A DNA stretch of 64,000 bases from Doryteuthis pealeii (taxonomy: Eukaryota; Mollusca; Cephalopoda; Myopsida; Loliginidae), in NCBI GenBank assembly GCA_023376005.1, contig CM042181.1, positions 3,198,271-3,262,270 on the forward strand. Reading direction: 5' to 3'. This document shows positions 1 to 12,459 of this stretch, piece after piece (position 1 is the stretch's first letter; each line of letters starts with the position of its first letter). The translations under genes and the position numbers were made by a program. The notes under the pieces were generated by a model that saw only the letters and a program-made list of their open reading frames with translations, searched no databases and was not told the DNA's origin.

Positions 1-470
1 ATTGGGATAAAAACTTTTAAAGGATCGAAAAGAAACCATCGATACGAGATGTGCGTCTGTTTCCATGACCATATATTATATATATATAATATATAATATG
101 TTTAGCCATACATTTAATAGGTATTCCCGCCTAATTCATTATTAATTGATTAATTTCAAATTAGGTAGCGACTCCAATAAACACTTAATTCTCCAAAAAT
201 TATCGGCAAAACCTTCTACAAACTTGTTTAATATGTACATACAGAGATTGATTTTTCTCGATATTTGTTAGCCATACATTTTATTAGTTTCCCGCCTATT
301 CATTATTAATTGATTAATTTCAAAATTAGGTACGACTCCAAATTAAACACTTATATGATATAAATATATACTTAATATATACTATGTATATATTATATAT
401 ATATTCTATAATATATATTATACTATTATCCATTTATTCTTTTAAAGTTTTGCAGTTTATTCGTGTCGTT
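1..470. repeat. AT-rich stretch with two half-copies of palindromic family P
   Basis: Two direct half-copies (about 95-225 and 262-350) share CCCGCCTA, a TTAATTGATTAATTTCAAA core and TTAGGTA(G)CGACTCCAA with the palindromic elements at 34992, 45927 and 54417. The first also keeps the right-flank word TTATCGGCAAAACC. The rest is (TA)n. Both copies are decayed and lack the second arm. Confidence 0.6.
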
Positions 471-589
471 TGTAAAGTATTATCAAAATTTTCCCTAATT
501 AAATTAGAAAAAAACCTTTTTCCCGCCCAAAGTGTAAGGTAAATTTTTTTATTATAAAAAATTCCCCCAAACCGATCTCTACGGGTAGG

Positions 590-860
590 ATATACAGCAA
601 GGTCGCAAGTATGGGAATCCAGTGAGGACGACTCGCTATCAGTTATTAATGGATGCAGCGTGTTCCAGTTCGTAAACCATTACACTACGAATGGTGTCTT
701 GAGTGGTCTATAGTCTCTGAAGGATCCTAGTGATAAGGGCAGTAGATTATACATAACGCATCTGATGACTGGGAGGCTCCGTTCTCAGCTCTGATAGTGT
801 AGAGTATCCTCCATTTGCCAGTATTCCTCAGGTAACTCCTGAGGCGAGTGTTCATGCCTC
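590..860 (-). repeat. Degenerate SINE-like segment
   Basis: Less AT-rich than its surroundings. Read on the minus strand, 661-690 gives CGTAGTGTAATGGTTTACGA, which resembles a tRNA-derived SINE head with a pol III A box (TGGTGTAATGG in the better copy at 41.58 kb). No clear B box or target-site duplication is visible, so this is a weak call. Nothing is recognised from 861 to 1090. Confidence 0.35.
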
Positions 861-1093
861 TAAGTGTCTTATTCATGATCAAGATTGTCTTTTTTTAAAA
901 CTAATTCCTATTCGATAGGGCCAGTGCAAAACCAGTCTTTAGAAACTTACACAAAAATGATATATGACCTGCACCACAATGAATGCGATTCCATAACTTC
1001 TTGATAGTATAATTTAACGCCTACTGAAGTGACATGCTTTAAAATCAATCAATAGTTCACTTTGTTAAAGAAATAATTGATTTGTGATTCTGC

Positions 1094-1436
1094 TTACATT
1101 CTGCCATATATCATCATCATCATGTCGGGCGCAATACAGCAGCGGGTATCCATGACAATCTTTCGACAAACCTTCCTATCATTCAATTGCACCTGGGGCT
1201 CGCGCTGTGGAGCAACCCAGCATCCCCATAGCTTGGTCAATGTAGTTCTGCCTGGTCGCCCCACACTTGAAATGTCCATGTGGTTGGCTTCCACAGAGAA
1301 CGTCGCTTATGAAGTTCCTCCTTGTTTCTATCCCATCACCCCGAACAGCAACGCAGTGTCCTGCATGTCTTTCCTCCCCACTGGATAGTTTGTGAATGGA
1401 GGGCCATATATAAAATAACCTTATTCCTTTTAGCAC
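1094..1436 (-). pseudogene. LINE reverse transcriptase C-terminal fragment
   Basis: Minus-strand translation in two overlapping frames gives ERHAGHCV, then NFISDVLCGSQPHGHFK, GRPGRT or ATRQNYIDQ, and NDRKVCRKIV. This is the order seen at the C-terminus of many animal non-LTR retrotransposons (RHAGHCWR, SDVLLWxPxHG, GRPxxTYIDQL, DRxxWRxxV). A frameshift separates the two frames and the segment is truncated at the N-terminal side. It ends beside a short (TCA)n run at 1108-1121, typical of a LINE 3' tail. The exact clade cannot be set by eye. The RT fragments at 28.86 and 30.2 kb may belong to related families. Confidence 0.6.
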
Positions 1437-2440
1437 TGGTAAACATCAGTTACGAGTTTTTCGATGTTTTCTTGTTTACGAACAGTAGATTGAATGGATT
1501 TAATTCTTTAACATTTATTTTTTCAAGACTCATATCTGCGGGGATATTCTTCATTTCTTCCTCTGTTTTAAATAAATCACATTTTGTTACAGTTAAGTTT
1601 GAATTTGTACAGTTTATGCATTGTGTTGGCATTGCATTATGTTGAACATTAGATAATAGGGCATCTAAAATCAAGACGAGACGAATAACTGCATACTTTC
1701 GCTCAGCTCATACAACGCAATCATTCCTCCACTGTTTCTTTAATCTCTTGATTTAGTATTACAACATATTTACCTCAAGGTATCGATTAAAAGACAGTTA
1801 ACATGAAATGAGTATCAAAGCCCCAAACCATCTGGAAATGAATGCTACTTTTAGTAATAGCATACGGCAACTACTTGTTTCGGATATATAGTTAAAACAG
1901 AGAGAAATATGTCAGAATAATATACTAATAACTGCGCAGAAAAATTGAATACCTGCATTCAGAAAAGATATTATAAAAATGGTGGCTGATTTAGCCAAAT
2001 TTTGCAGGTCAGAATTATTATGTAGGAATCTTTTAGTTAATCTTGTTTTGTTGGCTAATTTTTGGCAACGTTTTACAATAAAACTTTCCGGCTTTCTTTA
2101 CAGAGAAACAATAAAGATCGCATAAGATGTTTTTTGTCTGTGGTTCTTTTAGATGAGGCTTGATAGTTTATATTATTTGAGGTATTTTTCCGGCTGTTGT
2201 CCTCGTCTTTATTGGTTATCTTACAACGTTTTCGTTCGAAGTACCGTATCCTTCGACTTGGACACGTGGCGCACGGATATTAAGGTTTAGTTAATAAAGT
2301 CCAAGGGAAACTATCATGGAGGGCTGCAGGTTCAATCTTGACCGAGGGATAATAACATTGAAGTACTTAACATGTTTAACATTTGTACCCGGTCAGGGTA
2401 GCAAATGAAAAACACTTTACCTGGGTAGATTGAATAAAGA
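1437..2440. other. No recognisable feature
   Basis: AT-rich sequence with short spurious ORFs. I see no repeat shared with the rest of the window. Confidence 0.4.
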
Positions 2441-2442
2441 TT

Positions 2443-2665
2443 TCAGTTCAAAGTTCCGTGAAAGGTTCTCGATTCGATAAGGAAGTTTCCAAAGTTCGAG
2501 AAGAAACACCTGAAGAGACGTTCTGTATATACATAAAGATGAGGACAACAGTACGAAAAGTCCAAAAAAAATACTTTCGCGGACAAAATTCGAATTGTTA
2601 TCTCATCATGATCATTTTGACGATCTTCGAGAGATATAGGGTTAAAATAGACTTCGAGCAAAAAA
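2443..2665 (+). repeat. Decayed fragment related to the 23.2-kb hammerhead palindrome
   Basis: Shares the order AAGGTTCTCGATTCG, a second inverted GTTCGAGAAGAAACACC, CTGAAGAGACG and GATGAGGACAACAGTACGAAAAG with 23286-23400. The stem II and GAAA part of the hammerhead core is missing or scrambled. It ends in an A-run at 2661. From 2680 to 3235 the sequence is AT-rich with nothing recognisable. Confidence 0.45.
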
Positions 2666-3235
2666 AAAAAAAAAAATGAAAAAGAAAAAGAAAAACGTTG
2701 AGAATATTAAAGCAAAAAATATGTATAATATTTTCTAATTTTAAACACATAACGATAAAGAAATTAATGTTGAATACAATTGTATCAGGTGGAATAGTAG
2801 AATGAGTGTATAAGATATTAAAAATAAAATCACTAAACGCAGGCTGAGGTTTAAAAAACTTTTTGAATATTAATTAATGCTATAATATAGGAAGTGCTTT
2901 TTCCTAATTCTGGCGAAGAAAAGGTCTGTAAAGAAGCAAGACTTAACAAAGAAAGTATAATAAAGAAGAGTGATATTATATGTAAGAATATAGTTATTTA
3001 CTAAGCTTAGCTTAACTGCGGCACAGGGCCAGGAAGTAATGCGGCATGCCAGTGAATCGAACTCAACTAACATGTTTTCCAAATCTAATCATATATACCA
3101 TGTGATTATGTGTTGAATATAGTTATAACATATAGAGTTTATGCAAGTGTTCGACATTATATTATTTATTATAACTGTATTTAAGAAAAATCGTGAAGGC
3201 TTCGTGGTCTTTGTCCAATGCAGAGGTTAGTAAAA

Positions 3236-3475
3236 AATTGAGTCTAGTGAGAAATTTCTTGTGTTCTTAGTGGTTAAGTTGATTCACTGCGACATCGTAG
3301 TAAGCGGATTCTGAACCATTAATTCTCCGTCAGCTAATGGTATATAATAACAGGGTAGACTGGCTCTTTAACCTGGGTTGAAGCAAACAGCCTAGGAAGA
3401 AGGAAAACTCTGAATTCAAACTCTATTACAACTGCACTTAAAGCCTGACCATTTGTGTCCACATCCTGCCGTAAT
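3236..3475 (+). mobile_element. tRNA-derived SINE, diverged copy
   Basis: The head at 3263-3330 is decayed. The tail is well matched to the SINE at 41573-41853: GTAGACTGGCTCTTTAACC, CTAGGAAGAAGGAAAACTCT, GAATTCAA, then CACATCCTGC running into (TA)n. The (TA)n end acts as the variable 3' tail. Confidence 0.65.
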
Positions 3476-3514
3476 ATATATATATATATATATAGTATAT
3501 AATATATTATATAA

Positions 3515-3775
3515 AGTCGCGTGAGTGGCCTATTGGTCAGTAAAACCGGAGCAACGGAAGAGTCTATACCCTTTTGACTAATGCTGAACCCGGGATTTTT
3601 TTACTTTTGGAGGATGAATGGCCACACCTACATTACGCTTTCACTTACCTCACACAGATTTTAAGATGTGCTACTCATGCACTGATAGCGAGGAGCCAGT
3701 ACCGAACTGATGAACCGTTGTGGCATGTCCTGAGTCGGATGCTCTACTACTGGAGGGCTTATACTGGTATATATA
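3515..3775 (+). repeat. Possible second SINE-like unit between (TA)n tracts
   Basis: A moderately GC-richer segment (GTGAGTGGCCTATTGGTCAG near its start, GCTGAACCCGGGA further in) that ends CTGGAGGGCTTATACTGG and runs into (TA)n. Composition and the (TA)n end resemble the neighbouring SINE, but I cannot place convincing A and B boxes. Confidence 0.3.
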
Positions 3776-4509
3776 TATATATATATTATATAATATATTA
3801 TAACTATATAATATAGTAATAATGAGTAGAAAGGTGGAATGAAATCACACAATGCATGTTAAAGAAGAAAACAATTTATAAATATAATCATAGTCTGATA
3901 CTGATCACTATTTCGATTTTACAAAAAGTCATCAATCAGAGCTCATTACACTCCGTAGTTCGTTTGGGTCGGAAGAGGAAATCACAAATGAGTTTTACAA
4001 AACAAAACCTTTAGCTACTGGCATATACGAGACGTTACAGACTATTCACCAACGGTGGGCAATGTCGCGCAATATATCTTATGTCGGTCAATTTGCCACT
4101 AGATTGATATCTTTTGTTCAATAAATGTAGGAATTTTTGAGATGTTGGCAACAAGGCGAAGACAATTTAAACGGAAGGGGATGGGTGTGTAAGAAATGTG
4201 ACGGTTGGATATATATATATATATATTAAATATATATATATATATATTATATATATCTTACCCTAAAAGTAAGTCGTCTTTACTGGTGTATACGAAATTA
4301 CTTTTAAGAAATAGAGATACAAAGTAAGTACCATTGTGTCAGTGAATTAATTAATTTAAAAAAAATGAGATATCAGATTTGTAGAAAGTGATAATCCAAT
4401 GAGAATTGGCGTAAAGTCATTGAATTTACTAAAGATAAGATTAGAAAGCATAATTCCGCAATAAACCAGGAAATAATAACCAACTAATAAATAATTTATG
4501 CATTTTTAC

Positions 4510-4750
4510 CCAACACCTTCATACAACATATGCGAGACATGGTCATTTGCTTAATCGGAGTTTATCCAGGTTTGATAATTTCAATTTCTAATGTGAGTTA
4601 TCAGTTTTTCTTCTCCCTAGTTGGATGCCAAACCAGGTATAGAGAGCACAGTCTACCCTGCTATTGTTGCATAGCTGAAGGGAAGCAATAATGACATTCA
4701 TAACATTTCACAAGGGTATAGAACTATGTGAATGCAAACAGCCCCGAAAA
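4510..4750 (-). mobile_element. tRNA-derived SINE, decayed minus-strand copy
   Basis: On the minus strand about 4600-4675 reads CAGGGTAGACTG, a decayed CTCTTTAACCTGGTTTGGC equivalent and AGAAGAAAAACTGATAACTC, matching the tail half of the SINEs at 3.3 and 41.6 kb. The head lies towards 4750 and is poor. Confidence 0.45.
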
Positions 4751-4989
4751 AATTGGTTTTGCCTTGATGTTGAAGACTAAGCTGACGTAAGGAAGACAAA
4801 TGGACAGAAAAAGTAAAATGGAGTACGAAATAAGTAAATGTTACAAACAATTAAACTAGAAATAACCGTTCGTAAATGTTATATAGCCTATCACAAAGAG
4901 AAGCTGAAACTGAAAGTGAAGTTAACAAGAAATACGACAAATAAGATAAGAAATCGAATTTAGGTATTAGATGGAAAAGCCAGTCTTCA

Positions 4990-5300
4990 AACATAGTAGC
5001 GACAAAAGGGCGTAGCAGGCGAGGTGTAGTTCAGCCATGGCTACTAAGGGCGGTCGTAGACTTCAGCAGCGAGAGGGTGACGGGCAGCAAGCACTTAGCT
5101 CTAGCCACATGGAAGGCTCGGCAGCTGTAGGCATTGGAAATTGTTGCAGCTTAGGCGCACCAGTACTTATTACAACTCATGACTCAATGAATCTATGAAT
5201 GCGCTAGATTTGGAAAGTGGGCCGGTAGGTGAAGTTTTGAAGCTCTTGCCCTCCCGATCACGATATTGGCAGAACCCCAGCATAGCAGCAGACGGTCTCT
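4990..5300 (+). pseudogene. GC-richer fragment, possibly the N-terminal part of a LINE ORF
   Basis: One frame reads GVQPWLLRAVVDFSSERVTG followed by LALATWKARQL. Many LINE endonucleases begin LxxATWNVRTL, so this could be a decayed endonuclease start. The match is short and the frame breaks quickly, so the call is tentative. The remainder up to 5460 shows nothing. Confidence 0.25.
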
Positions 5301-5472
5301 GCGGAGGTCACAGAATAATACGACAAAGAGATAGCCGAGAGTGTCATGATCGCCGTTAAGATTCTAGATGAACTAACAAGAATGACCATTATTCATTCAT
5401 AACTATGAACTCGTAATAAACTAAGTTAATAGATATTACAAAAGCAGTGGTCAGAATCATTAAAAATCGCGT

Positions 5473-6300
5473 NTATTTATATATATATATATTATATAAT
5501 ATATAGTAATAGATAGATAGATAGATAGATAAACAGACTGATAGATACACTAAGTCTATTGATAAACAGAGATAGATATAGATATATACATATGAACAGA
5601 TAGATAGATAGATACAAACGGAGATAGATAGATATATATATACATTGAACTATATTATTATATATATATTATATACATACACACACACACACACATATAT
5701 TATATATATATATATTTATATATATTAATAGAGAGAAGAGAGAGAGAGAGAAGAAGAGAGAGAGAAAGAAAAGAGAGAACAAAGAGAGGGACAGAAATAG
5801 ATTAAATAGATAGATAGATAGATAATAGATAGATAACAGATGAGATGGTAGATAGATCAAACAGACTGAGATAGATATAAATATATAATATGAACAGATA
5901 GATAACAGATAGAAGATAGATAGATAGATAGATAGATAGATACAAACAGACTGAGATATATATATATGAAGAAAATATATTATATATATAATATATATAT
6001 AAATATATAAGAAGATATATATATATATATATAATATATACATACATAGTACACACACACACACATAATATATATATATTATAGAGAGAGAGAGACAGAG
6101 AGAGAGAGAGAGAACAAAGAGACAAAGAGAGGGAAGAGATAGATAAAGGATAGATAGATAAAGATAGATGAGTATAAACAGACTGAGTAGAGTAAATAGA
6201 TAACATATGAAAGACAGAAGTGATAGATATAGAAGATACAAAACAGACTGATGATATATATATATAACAGTATATATATATATTATTTATATATATATGA

Positions 6301-6338
<38 letters not shown>

Positions 6339-6643
6339 TATATATATATACCTATGAACAGACAGACAGACAGACAGACAGATAGATAGATAATAGTAGA
6401 TAGATTGATAGATAGATACAAACAGACTGAGACTATATATATATATTATATATATATAATATATTTATATAATATATATATATATATATTATATATATTT
6501 ATATATATATATTATATATTAACATATGAACAGACAGACAGACAGACAGACAGACAGATAGATAGATAGATGATCAAAACAGACTGAGATTATTATAATA
6601 TATATAAGATATATATATATATATATATATGAAGATTATATAT

Positions 6644-6692
<49 letters not shown>

Positions 6693-6935
6693 ATGACGAC
6701 AGACAGGACAGACAGACAGATTAGATAGATAGATAGATAGATAGATAGTACAAAACAGACTGAATATATATATATATAATATATATATATATATTTTTAT
6801 ATTATATATATATTTATATATATTATATATATTATATTATATATATATATATATACATATGAACAGACGAGAAGACAGACAGACAGCAGATAGATAGATA
6901 ATATAGATAGATATGAACATACCAAGTACAGATAG
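5473..6935. repeat. (GATA)n / (GACA)n / (TA)n / (GA)n microsatellite field
   Basis: Interleaved blocks of GATA, GACA, TA, ACAC and AGAG, repeated about five times in the order TATGAACAGACAGACAGA, GATAGATAGATA, CAAACAGACTGAGA, (TA)n. This makes a compound array of roughly 150-200 bp. A single N is at 5473. ORFs in this block are low-complexity only. Confidence 0.9.
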
Positions 6936-7442
6936 ATATATGGGATATATGTCCTATAACATTTGTTATGTGACGGAATACAGTATATCTCGTCAAATCA
7001 GATCTGAAATCAGCGATGAAATTATCTTCCGGACATTGTTCTTTTCAGAATATCAAATGATATAGGAATGCGATTGTCTGAATTTCAGAATGAAAACAAC
7101 AGAACTATTTTTGGTATGTGCGATCTTTTCAGTTTCTGTTTTGATTTGATGATTCATTGTTTCGCCGAATTTATTATCTTTGTGATGTGCATGGTTGATG
7201 AACCCCCCCCCCGCTAAATATATATTTCAATGGTATCTCAATATGGAAAACGTCCTCAATTTGTTGGAAAATCTGGGGTATAAGATGTACTCAAAATAGT
7301 CACTCCTGTTTTTGAAATTTTCCAACAACAGCGGAGGCTTTTGGTAAATATGGCCAATAAGAGATGAAGTAGAAAGCATTTAAGATCGTTGTATTGTATA
7401 TTTTCTGATTTTTTCTAAAAATAGATTTAAATTTAAAATAAA

Positions 7443-7895
7443 TCTATTGATAATGGAGGTTGACTGTATTTCTGTCTGTAACAAAAAACTACGTTATAGC
7501 TCTACTCACGATTACGTCACAATTATTATATGCCATATACACCCAAAATTTGATAAGCAATTTTTTTAAATTGTTTTTTTTACTCTCGTCTCTTTTTTAC
7601 AGTAACAAAGAAGTTAAAAAAGTTTACAAATAAATAAATGCCTACGATTTTGTGTAAAATTGATATTGGAAATATTCAAATAATTGTTTGTTATTACATG
7701 CACGCAACATTTTATTGGAGAGGGATGGGCTCAGTTTTAATTTCAAATTTTTTTCTACTCCTTTAAATAAGTATGGGATTTGTCTTACTTATGATACAAA
7801 CCTCTGACATTGAATTTTTAACTTCCACCCTTCAGGCAATGTCTTTCAAAAATTAATTTTTACGACGCCCGGGGGGGGGGGGGGTTCTGTTGCAA
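7443..7895 (+). mobile_element. Helitron-like non-autonomous element, family B copy 1
   Basis: Starts TCTATTGATAATGGAGG, preceded by A, then TTTCTGTCTGTAAC and ATTACGTCACAA. It ends near ACATTGAATTTTTAACTTCC, TTCAGGCAATG and GACGCCCGGGG. The same landmarks in the same order occur in the minus-strand copy at 9236-9615. The 3' hairpin has been replaced by a run of Gs and the terminal CTAG is not visible. 7905-7970 holds another start-like piece (TCTGTAACCGAAAACTACG). Confidence 0.6.
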
Positions 7896-8094
7896 GTAAA
7901 TATAAAATAAAATGTGTGCGCACGTCTGTAACCGAAAACTACGTCACTGATTATGTCACAATACCTCATGAATTGCCTAAGATTATCAATGAGTATTGAT
8001 TATAGTCAAAATCATTTAAACATTTAAGCTTTATATTTGAAGTTGAATTCTAATTGATATATTTTTTAAAATCTAAAAGAAATGAGTGTGAGGA

Positions 8095-8335
8095 GAAATA
8101 AGAATATGAGAGAAGAGAGAGTAGAGAGGAGAGAAGAAGAGAGGGGACACACAGAGAGAGTAGAGAGAGAGAGGGTGAGAGGAGAGAGAGGGAAGAAGAG
8201 AAGAGAGAGGGGAAGAAGAGATAGAGAGAGGGAGGGTGCGTGAGAGGAGAAAAAAGAATACTAAAATAAGAAAGAAGTGTGAGGCGAAATAAGGAGTTAG
8301 TGTGGTGTGTGTGTGTGTGTGTGTGTAGAAGAAAG
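8095..8335 (+). repeat. Purine-rich (GA)n tract ending in (GT)n
   Basis: AGAGAGAG with GGGA interruptions from 8095 to about 8240, then (TG)n near 8302-8326. Sequence from 8340 to 9235 is AT-rich with nothing else recognised. Confidence 0.85.
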
Positions 8336-9235
8336 AAACTCGATATTAAATGTCCACTTATGAATATCTATATTCTAAATATATAAGAAAATAGATATAT
8401 GCATGAGTGTGTACTTGGTGGAATGATGCTTAGGGCTTCTGCGTTGTGATCGGTAAACTGAGCCCTCTATCCCGTCGTTATATATGTGTGTCTCCTTTTG
8501 AACAACAAAAATATTTTCTCTTCTTTTTATCATATTGTCATGAGTTTTTTTGTTTTTTTGTAAACCAAAATGTTAACGTCGACACATAACCATGTAAAAT
8601 CCATTTTTTGGAAAATTTTGTTTTTCATATTTCTATATACTGACTAATACTAAACAAAAGAAAACAAAGTATTAATTTCTATATAGGAAGTACAATCAAA
8701 CCCCTCCATTAGAATTAAAGAAATACCACACACGTACATCCTCATTCCATAACATTTAATTAAATGCAAAAATAAGGACAATATCTCTCCATTAAAATAG
8801 AGACGATAATACGCAACGTTTGTAATCTCAGAATTAGAGAAGATATTATTAATAGCTAAGTTTCACCTCGCATCAACAGTAGGTTAGAATTAAACACTGA
8901 ATATATAATTAGTCAACATACACATTCCATATATATATATAATATATATATATATATAATATATAAAAGGAATGAAATGAAATTGATTGAACAACGGATA
9001 TCACGCTCTTCCGTGTGGCGTTATAACAACACGAGACGCGTGTTTATAACGTCCAAAACAAAAAAGCACACAGACCCGTCCATTTCAAAAACGGTCTCTG
9101 AAGATGAAGTTTCTTCGAAATTGATAGACACTGACATTATTTTATTTTTTTTATACGCATTGTTATGCTTTCGTAATTGAATAAATAATAATTACTTAAC
9201 AATGCTTCAAGCAAATTACCAAATTCTTAAAAGTA

Positions 9236-9615
9236 CTAGTACAAAATTAAAAAAACACCCTCCGGGCGATGTAAAATAGATTTTTGAACATATTGCCTGA
9301 GGAGGGAGTAAAAAATTCAATGTCAGCGAGTTTGTACCCTAAGTAAGTAAAATCATCAAATTAATTAAAGGATTAAAAAAAAAAACAATTTAAATGTAAC
9401 TTTAAATATGTATAAAATAAAAAACTATATATAGATATATAATTACCAGTCTGTATTTATCAAACTTGTTTGAAAAAAACAATGAGGACTGTCTAATGTT
9501 GCATGTTCAAATTTGAGTGTATTTATTCTATGTTATGACATTTGGTTATGTGACGTAAGCAGTGATGTTATTTCTGTACAGACAAAAACCGAAGCGAATC
9601 TCCATTATTAATAGA
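9236..9615 (-). mobile_element. Helitron-like non-autonomous element, family B copy 2 (380 bp)
   Basis: Read on the minus strand the element starts TCTATTAATAATGGAGATT directly after an A. It carries TTTTTGTCTGTACAG and CTTACGTCACA, then ACATTGAATTTTTTACTCC and CAGGCAATATG. It ends CGCCCGGAGGGTG, a T-rich stretch, then CTAG followed by T. A 5' TC, a short GC hairpin before a 3' CTRR, and insertion between A and T without target duplication are the diagnostic features of Helitrons. No coding capacity is present, so it would depend on an autonomous partner that is not in this window. Confidence 0.7.
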
Positions 9616-9954
9616 TTTGTAATATCTCTAAACATTTTAGAGGGTGATAGGAGAAAGACAGTAAGAAAGAACAAAACTGTTGTAGAAGGAGTTAACACCC
9701 CTACAGGTGGACTTATAATAGTCGAGTAGCAGTGATAGAGACGAAAAAATTTATTCGACAAAATCACTGCGTTTGACTACATAATTGACCCTCCTCATTC
9801 TTGTAAATTGTCTTTGTGAATTATTCTACTTCTTGTTTTATGAATAAGTATCTGTAGCACCAGTACAAGTGCTTAATAAAATATATTCAAGCACACTATT
9901 TCTTTGTGTATCTTTTACCACCTAACGATACACAAGTATAAAAAGCACTGGAAA

Positions 9955-10600
9955 TGAATTTTACTATAAAAATGCATTGAAATGATTTTACTATAAAAAA
10001 TGCATTGATATGTTTACTATAAAAATGCATTGGAAATGATTTTTATTGAAAATGCATTGGAAGTGTTAAAGTATTTGTTAGCCAAATACATGCGAATAAA
10101 ATTATATCTTAAGCACACTATTTGTCCGTGTATCTTTAACCGCAACGATACCACAGTATAAAATGCATTGAAATGATTTTACTCTAAAAATGCATTGAAA
10201 TGATTTTAACTATAAAATGTAGTGAGAATGATTTTTACTATAAAAAATGCATTGGAAATGCATTTTTACTATAAAAATGCATTGAAATGCATTGGAAATG
10301 CATTTTTACTATAAAAATGCATTGAAATGCATTGGAAATGATTTTTACTATAAAAATGCATTTGAAATGATTTTTACTATAAAAATGCATTGGAAATGAT
10401 TTTTACTATAAAAATGCATTGGAAATGATTTTTACTATAAAAATGCATTGGAAATGATTTTTACTATAAAATGCATTGAAATGATTTACTATAAAAATGC
10501 ATTGGAAATGATTTTTACAATAAAAATGCATTGGAAATGATTTTTACTATAAAAAATGCATTGGAAATGATTTTTACTATAAAAAATGCATTAGAAATGT
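9955..10600 (+). repeat. 29-bp minisatellite, left arm of a foldback structure
   Basis: Unit about 29 bp (AAATGCATTGGAAATGA followed by TTTTTACTATAA), roughly 20 units in two blocks (9955-10070 and 10155-10595). The blocks are separated by a spacer with TGTATCTTTACC-like text that is itself repeated at 9907, 10130 and 10668. The mirror-image array lies at 12460-12830. Confidence 0.9.
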
Positions 10601-11400
10601 TATAAGTATCTATTAGCACCAGATATAAGTACTGAATCAAATATATCTCAAGCACATTATTTCTCTGTATCTTTTACCACCTCAACGACACAACAAAACC
10701 ATCACGAAATTTGGTTGATATACACAGAAGGAAAATATATAACCCACAGTGAATACTTCGCTTAACAAAGCATTGCCATTTAAATACACATCGATTGTCT
10801 CTTTTTCCATTTTGAATCCTCATTGTGGTCTTATAAAATATGAACTGATAAGGCGTAAGATCTGCTTCATAATTAAGTTTAAATCTTTACTGTCTAACTA
10901 CAGGTACTTTCCTAATTCATAAGCTGCTTATAAATTATGTAACACGGTATTAGTTTTATAACTTTCGGTTTTAAAAAATTGGAAAAGATAGTACTAAATT
11001 ATGTATTATATAAAAAAGATAGTACTAAATTAGTTATACCCAAAATGACTTTAGCACCCCCCCTACAGAAAATAATTTACCAAAACTCAGGGAATTATCG
11101 GATTTTAATGAAATTTTCAGTGTTTATTCATCAATGAATGATCTTTATAATGCATTATTTATTTTATTTCAAAACTTTCTCATTTTTTTCAGGTCACTTA
11201 ATTTTGACACCCCCCCCCTATGTTGGGGGCGTAACATTTTTTTCAAGTTGGTCTTATAGTTTTCTAATTACAGTATAAATAAAGAGATATGAATAGAAGT
11301 TATGAATAGAAACAAAAAGAAATTACGGTGTTTTTTCTATGAGAAAATAAGTACCGAAAATCGAAAAATAAAATGTAAAAAAATAATGGATTATTCATTT

Positions 11401-11842
11401 TTTGGTATCTTGGGCTAGACGGGCGGTCGGAGAGGCCCCCTCCGATCAATCGGCTGGTCACGTCAAGCCCTAGCACCTATATGATTTTCCCAACTCTATT
11501 GCCCTTATGGCAAGCCCCAATCCCTTTTTATCATATGGGTGCTAGAAGGCGGTGGCTGCGGGTCTACATGTCCTGGGAATGACGTTAAACTCTATCTGAT
11601 GGTGAGGTTCCAGTTTTGGAGGTATGGGGAATGTGGAACACCCCTTCATCACCATTGCTCCCTGGTCCAATCTGACCCGGAGTGGTAGTACCTGTTAGGG
11701 TCCCATTTATGGGTTAAATAGAAAAATGTATTCATAAAAAAATTGTATTATCCATTAAGAATTGATTTATTTCAAAACTTTATCGGCATTAAATAACCCA
11801 CTGAGGTTGATATGTCGTAAAACAAAACAAATCATTTTTTGG
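11401..11842 (+). mobile_element. S retroposon copy, head-truncated
   Basis: Contains TTGGGCTAGACGGGCGGTC, CAAGCCCTAGCACCTATATG, GACGTTAAACTCTATCTGATG, GACCCGGAGTGGTAGTACC and TTATCGGCATTAAATAACCC, with tail TCGTAAAACAAAACAAATC. About 440 of the usual 595 bp are present; the first roughly 150 bp of the head are missing. Confidence 0.85.
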
Positions 11843-12459
11843 AGATTTCTTTTTTACTCATTTCGATAATTATTTAGTCTTATAATAGAAAAAATATACA
11901 TCGATATTTTTCTGCTTAAAAAGGGGGGGGGTACATTTTCATTCGAGTTTTTCTTCAAAAAGTATACTTTGATGTAATAAAATAAGGTTTAAATTAGTAG
12001 ATATTTATTTTTAGAATCTAAAAATATAACATTTTAAACTTAACATCAGGCTTTTCATATTTTAAATGAATTTTATATACTAATTTTTCATAGCAAAAAT
12101 ACTAAATTAAAGTTTTGAAATAAAAATAACTGATGCATTATAAAATTCATTAATTGATAAATCAATACTGAAAATCTCATTAAAATCGGATAATCACCTG
12201 ATTTTTAGTATTTTTTTTTTAAATCGCGAATGTTACATTAAAATTGTAAACAAGTGCCTAAAACCATTAAAAAAGAGACAGAATAGCGGATCGCGTCGAA
12301 ATTGACCAAAACAAATCCCTTTAAATGTATTAAAAATAAACTGAATCTGTAATGATATTTTTCCTTTTTTTAATGATGGTCATTATGTTACTACTTATCA
12401 TTTTAGACAAACGGTTGACCTTAAATAATAGATTTAATTAATTTTAATTAATATAACGC

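Noticed and set aside
5669..6241. 190-residue minus-strand ORF rich in Leu, Ser, Tyr and Ile
   Set aside because: Pure translation of TA, GATA, GA and CA microsatellites.
9955..10600. CRISPR-like 29-bp repeats
   Set aside because: No spacers; a simple minisatellite.
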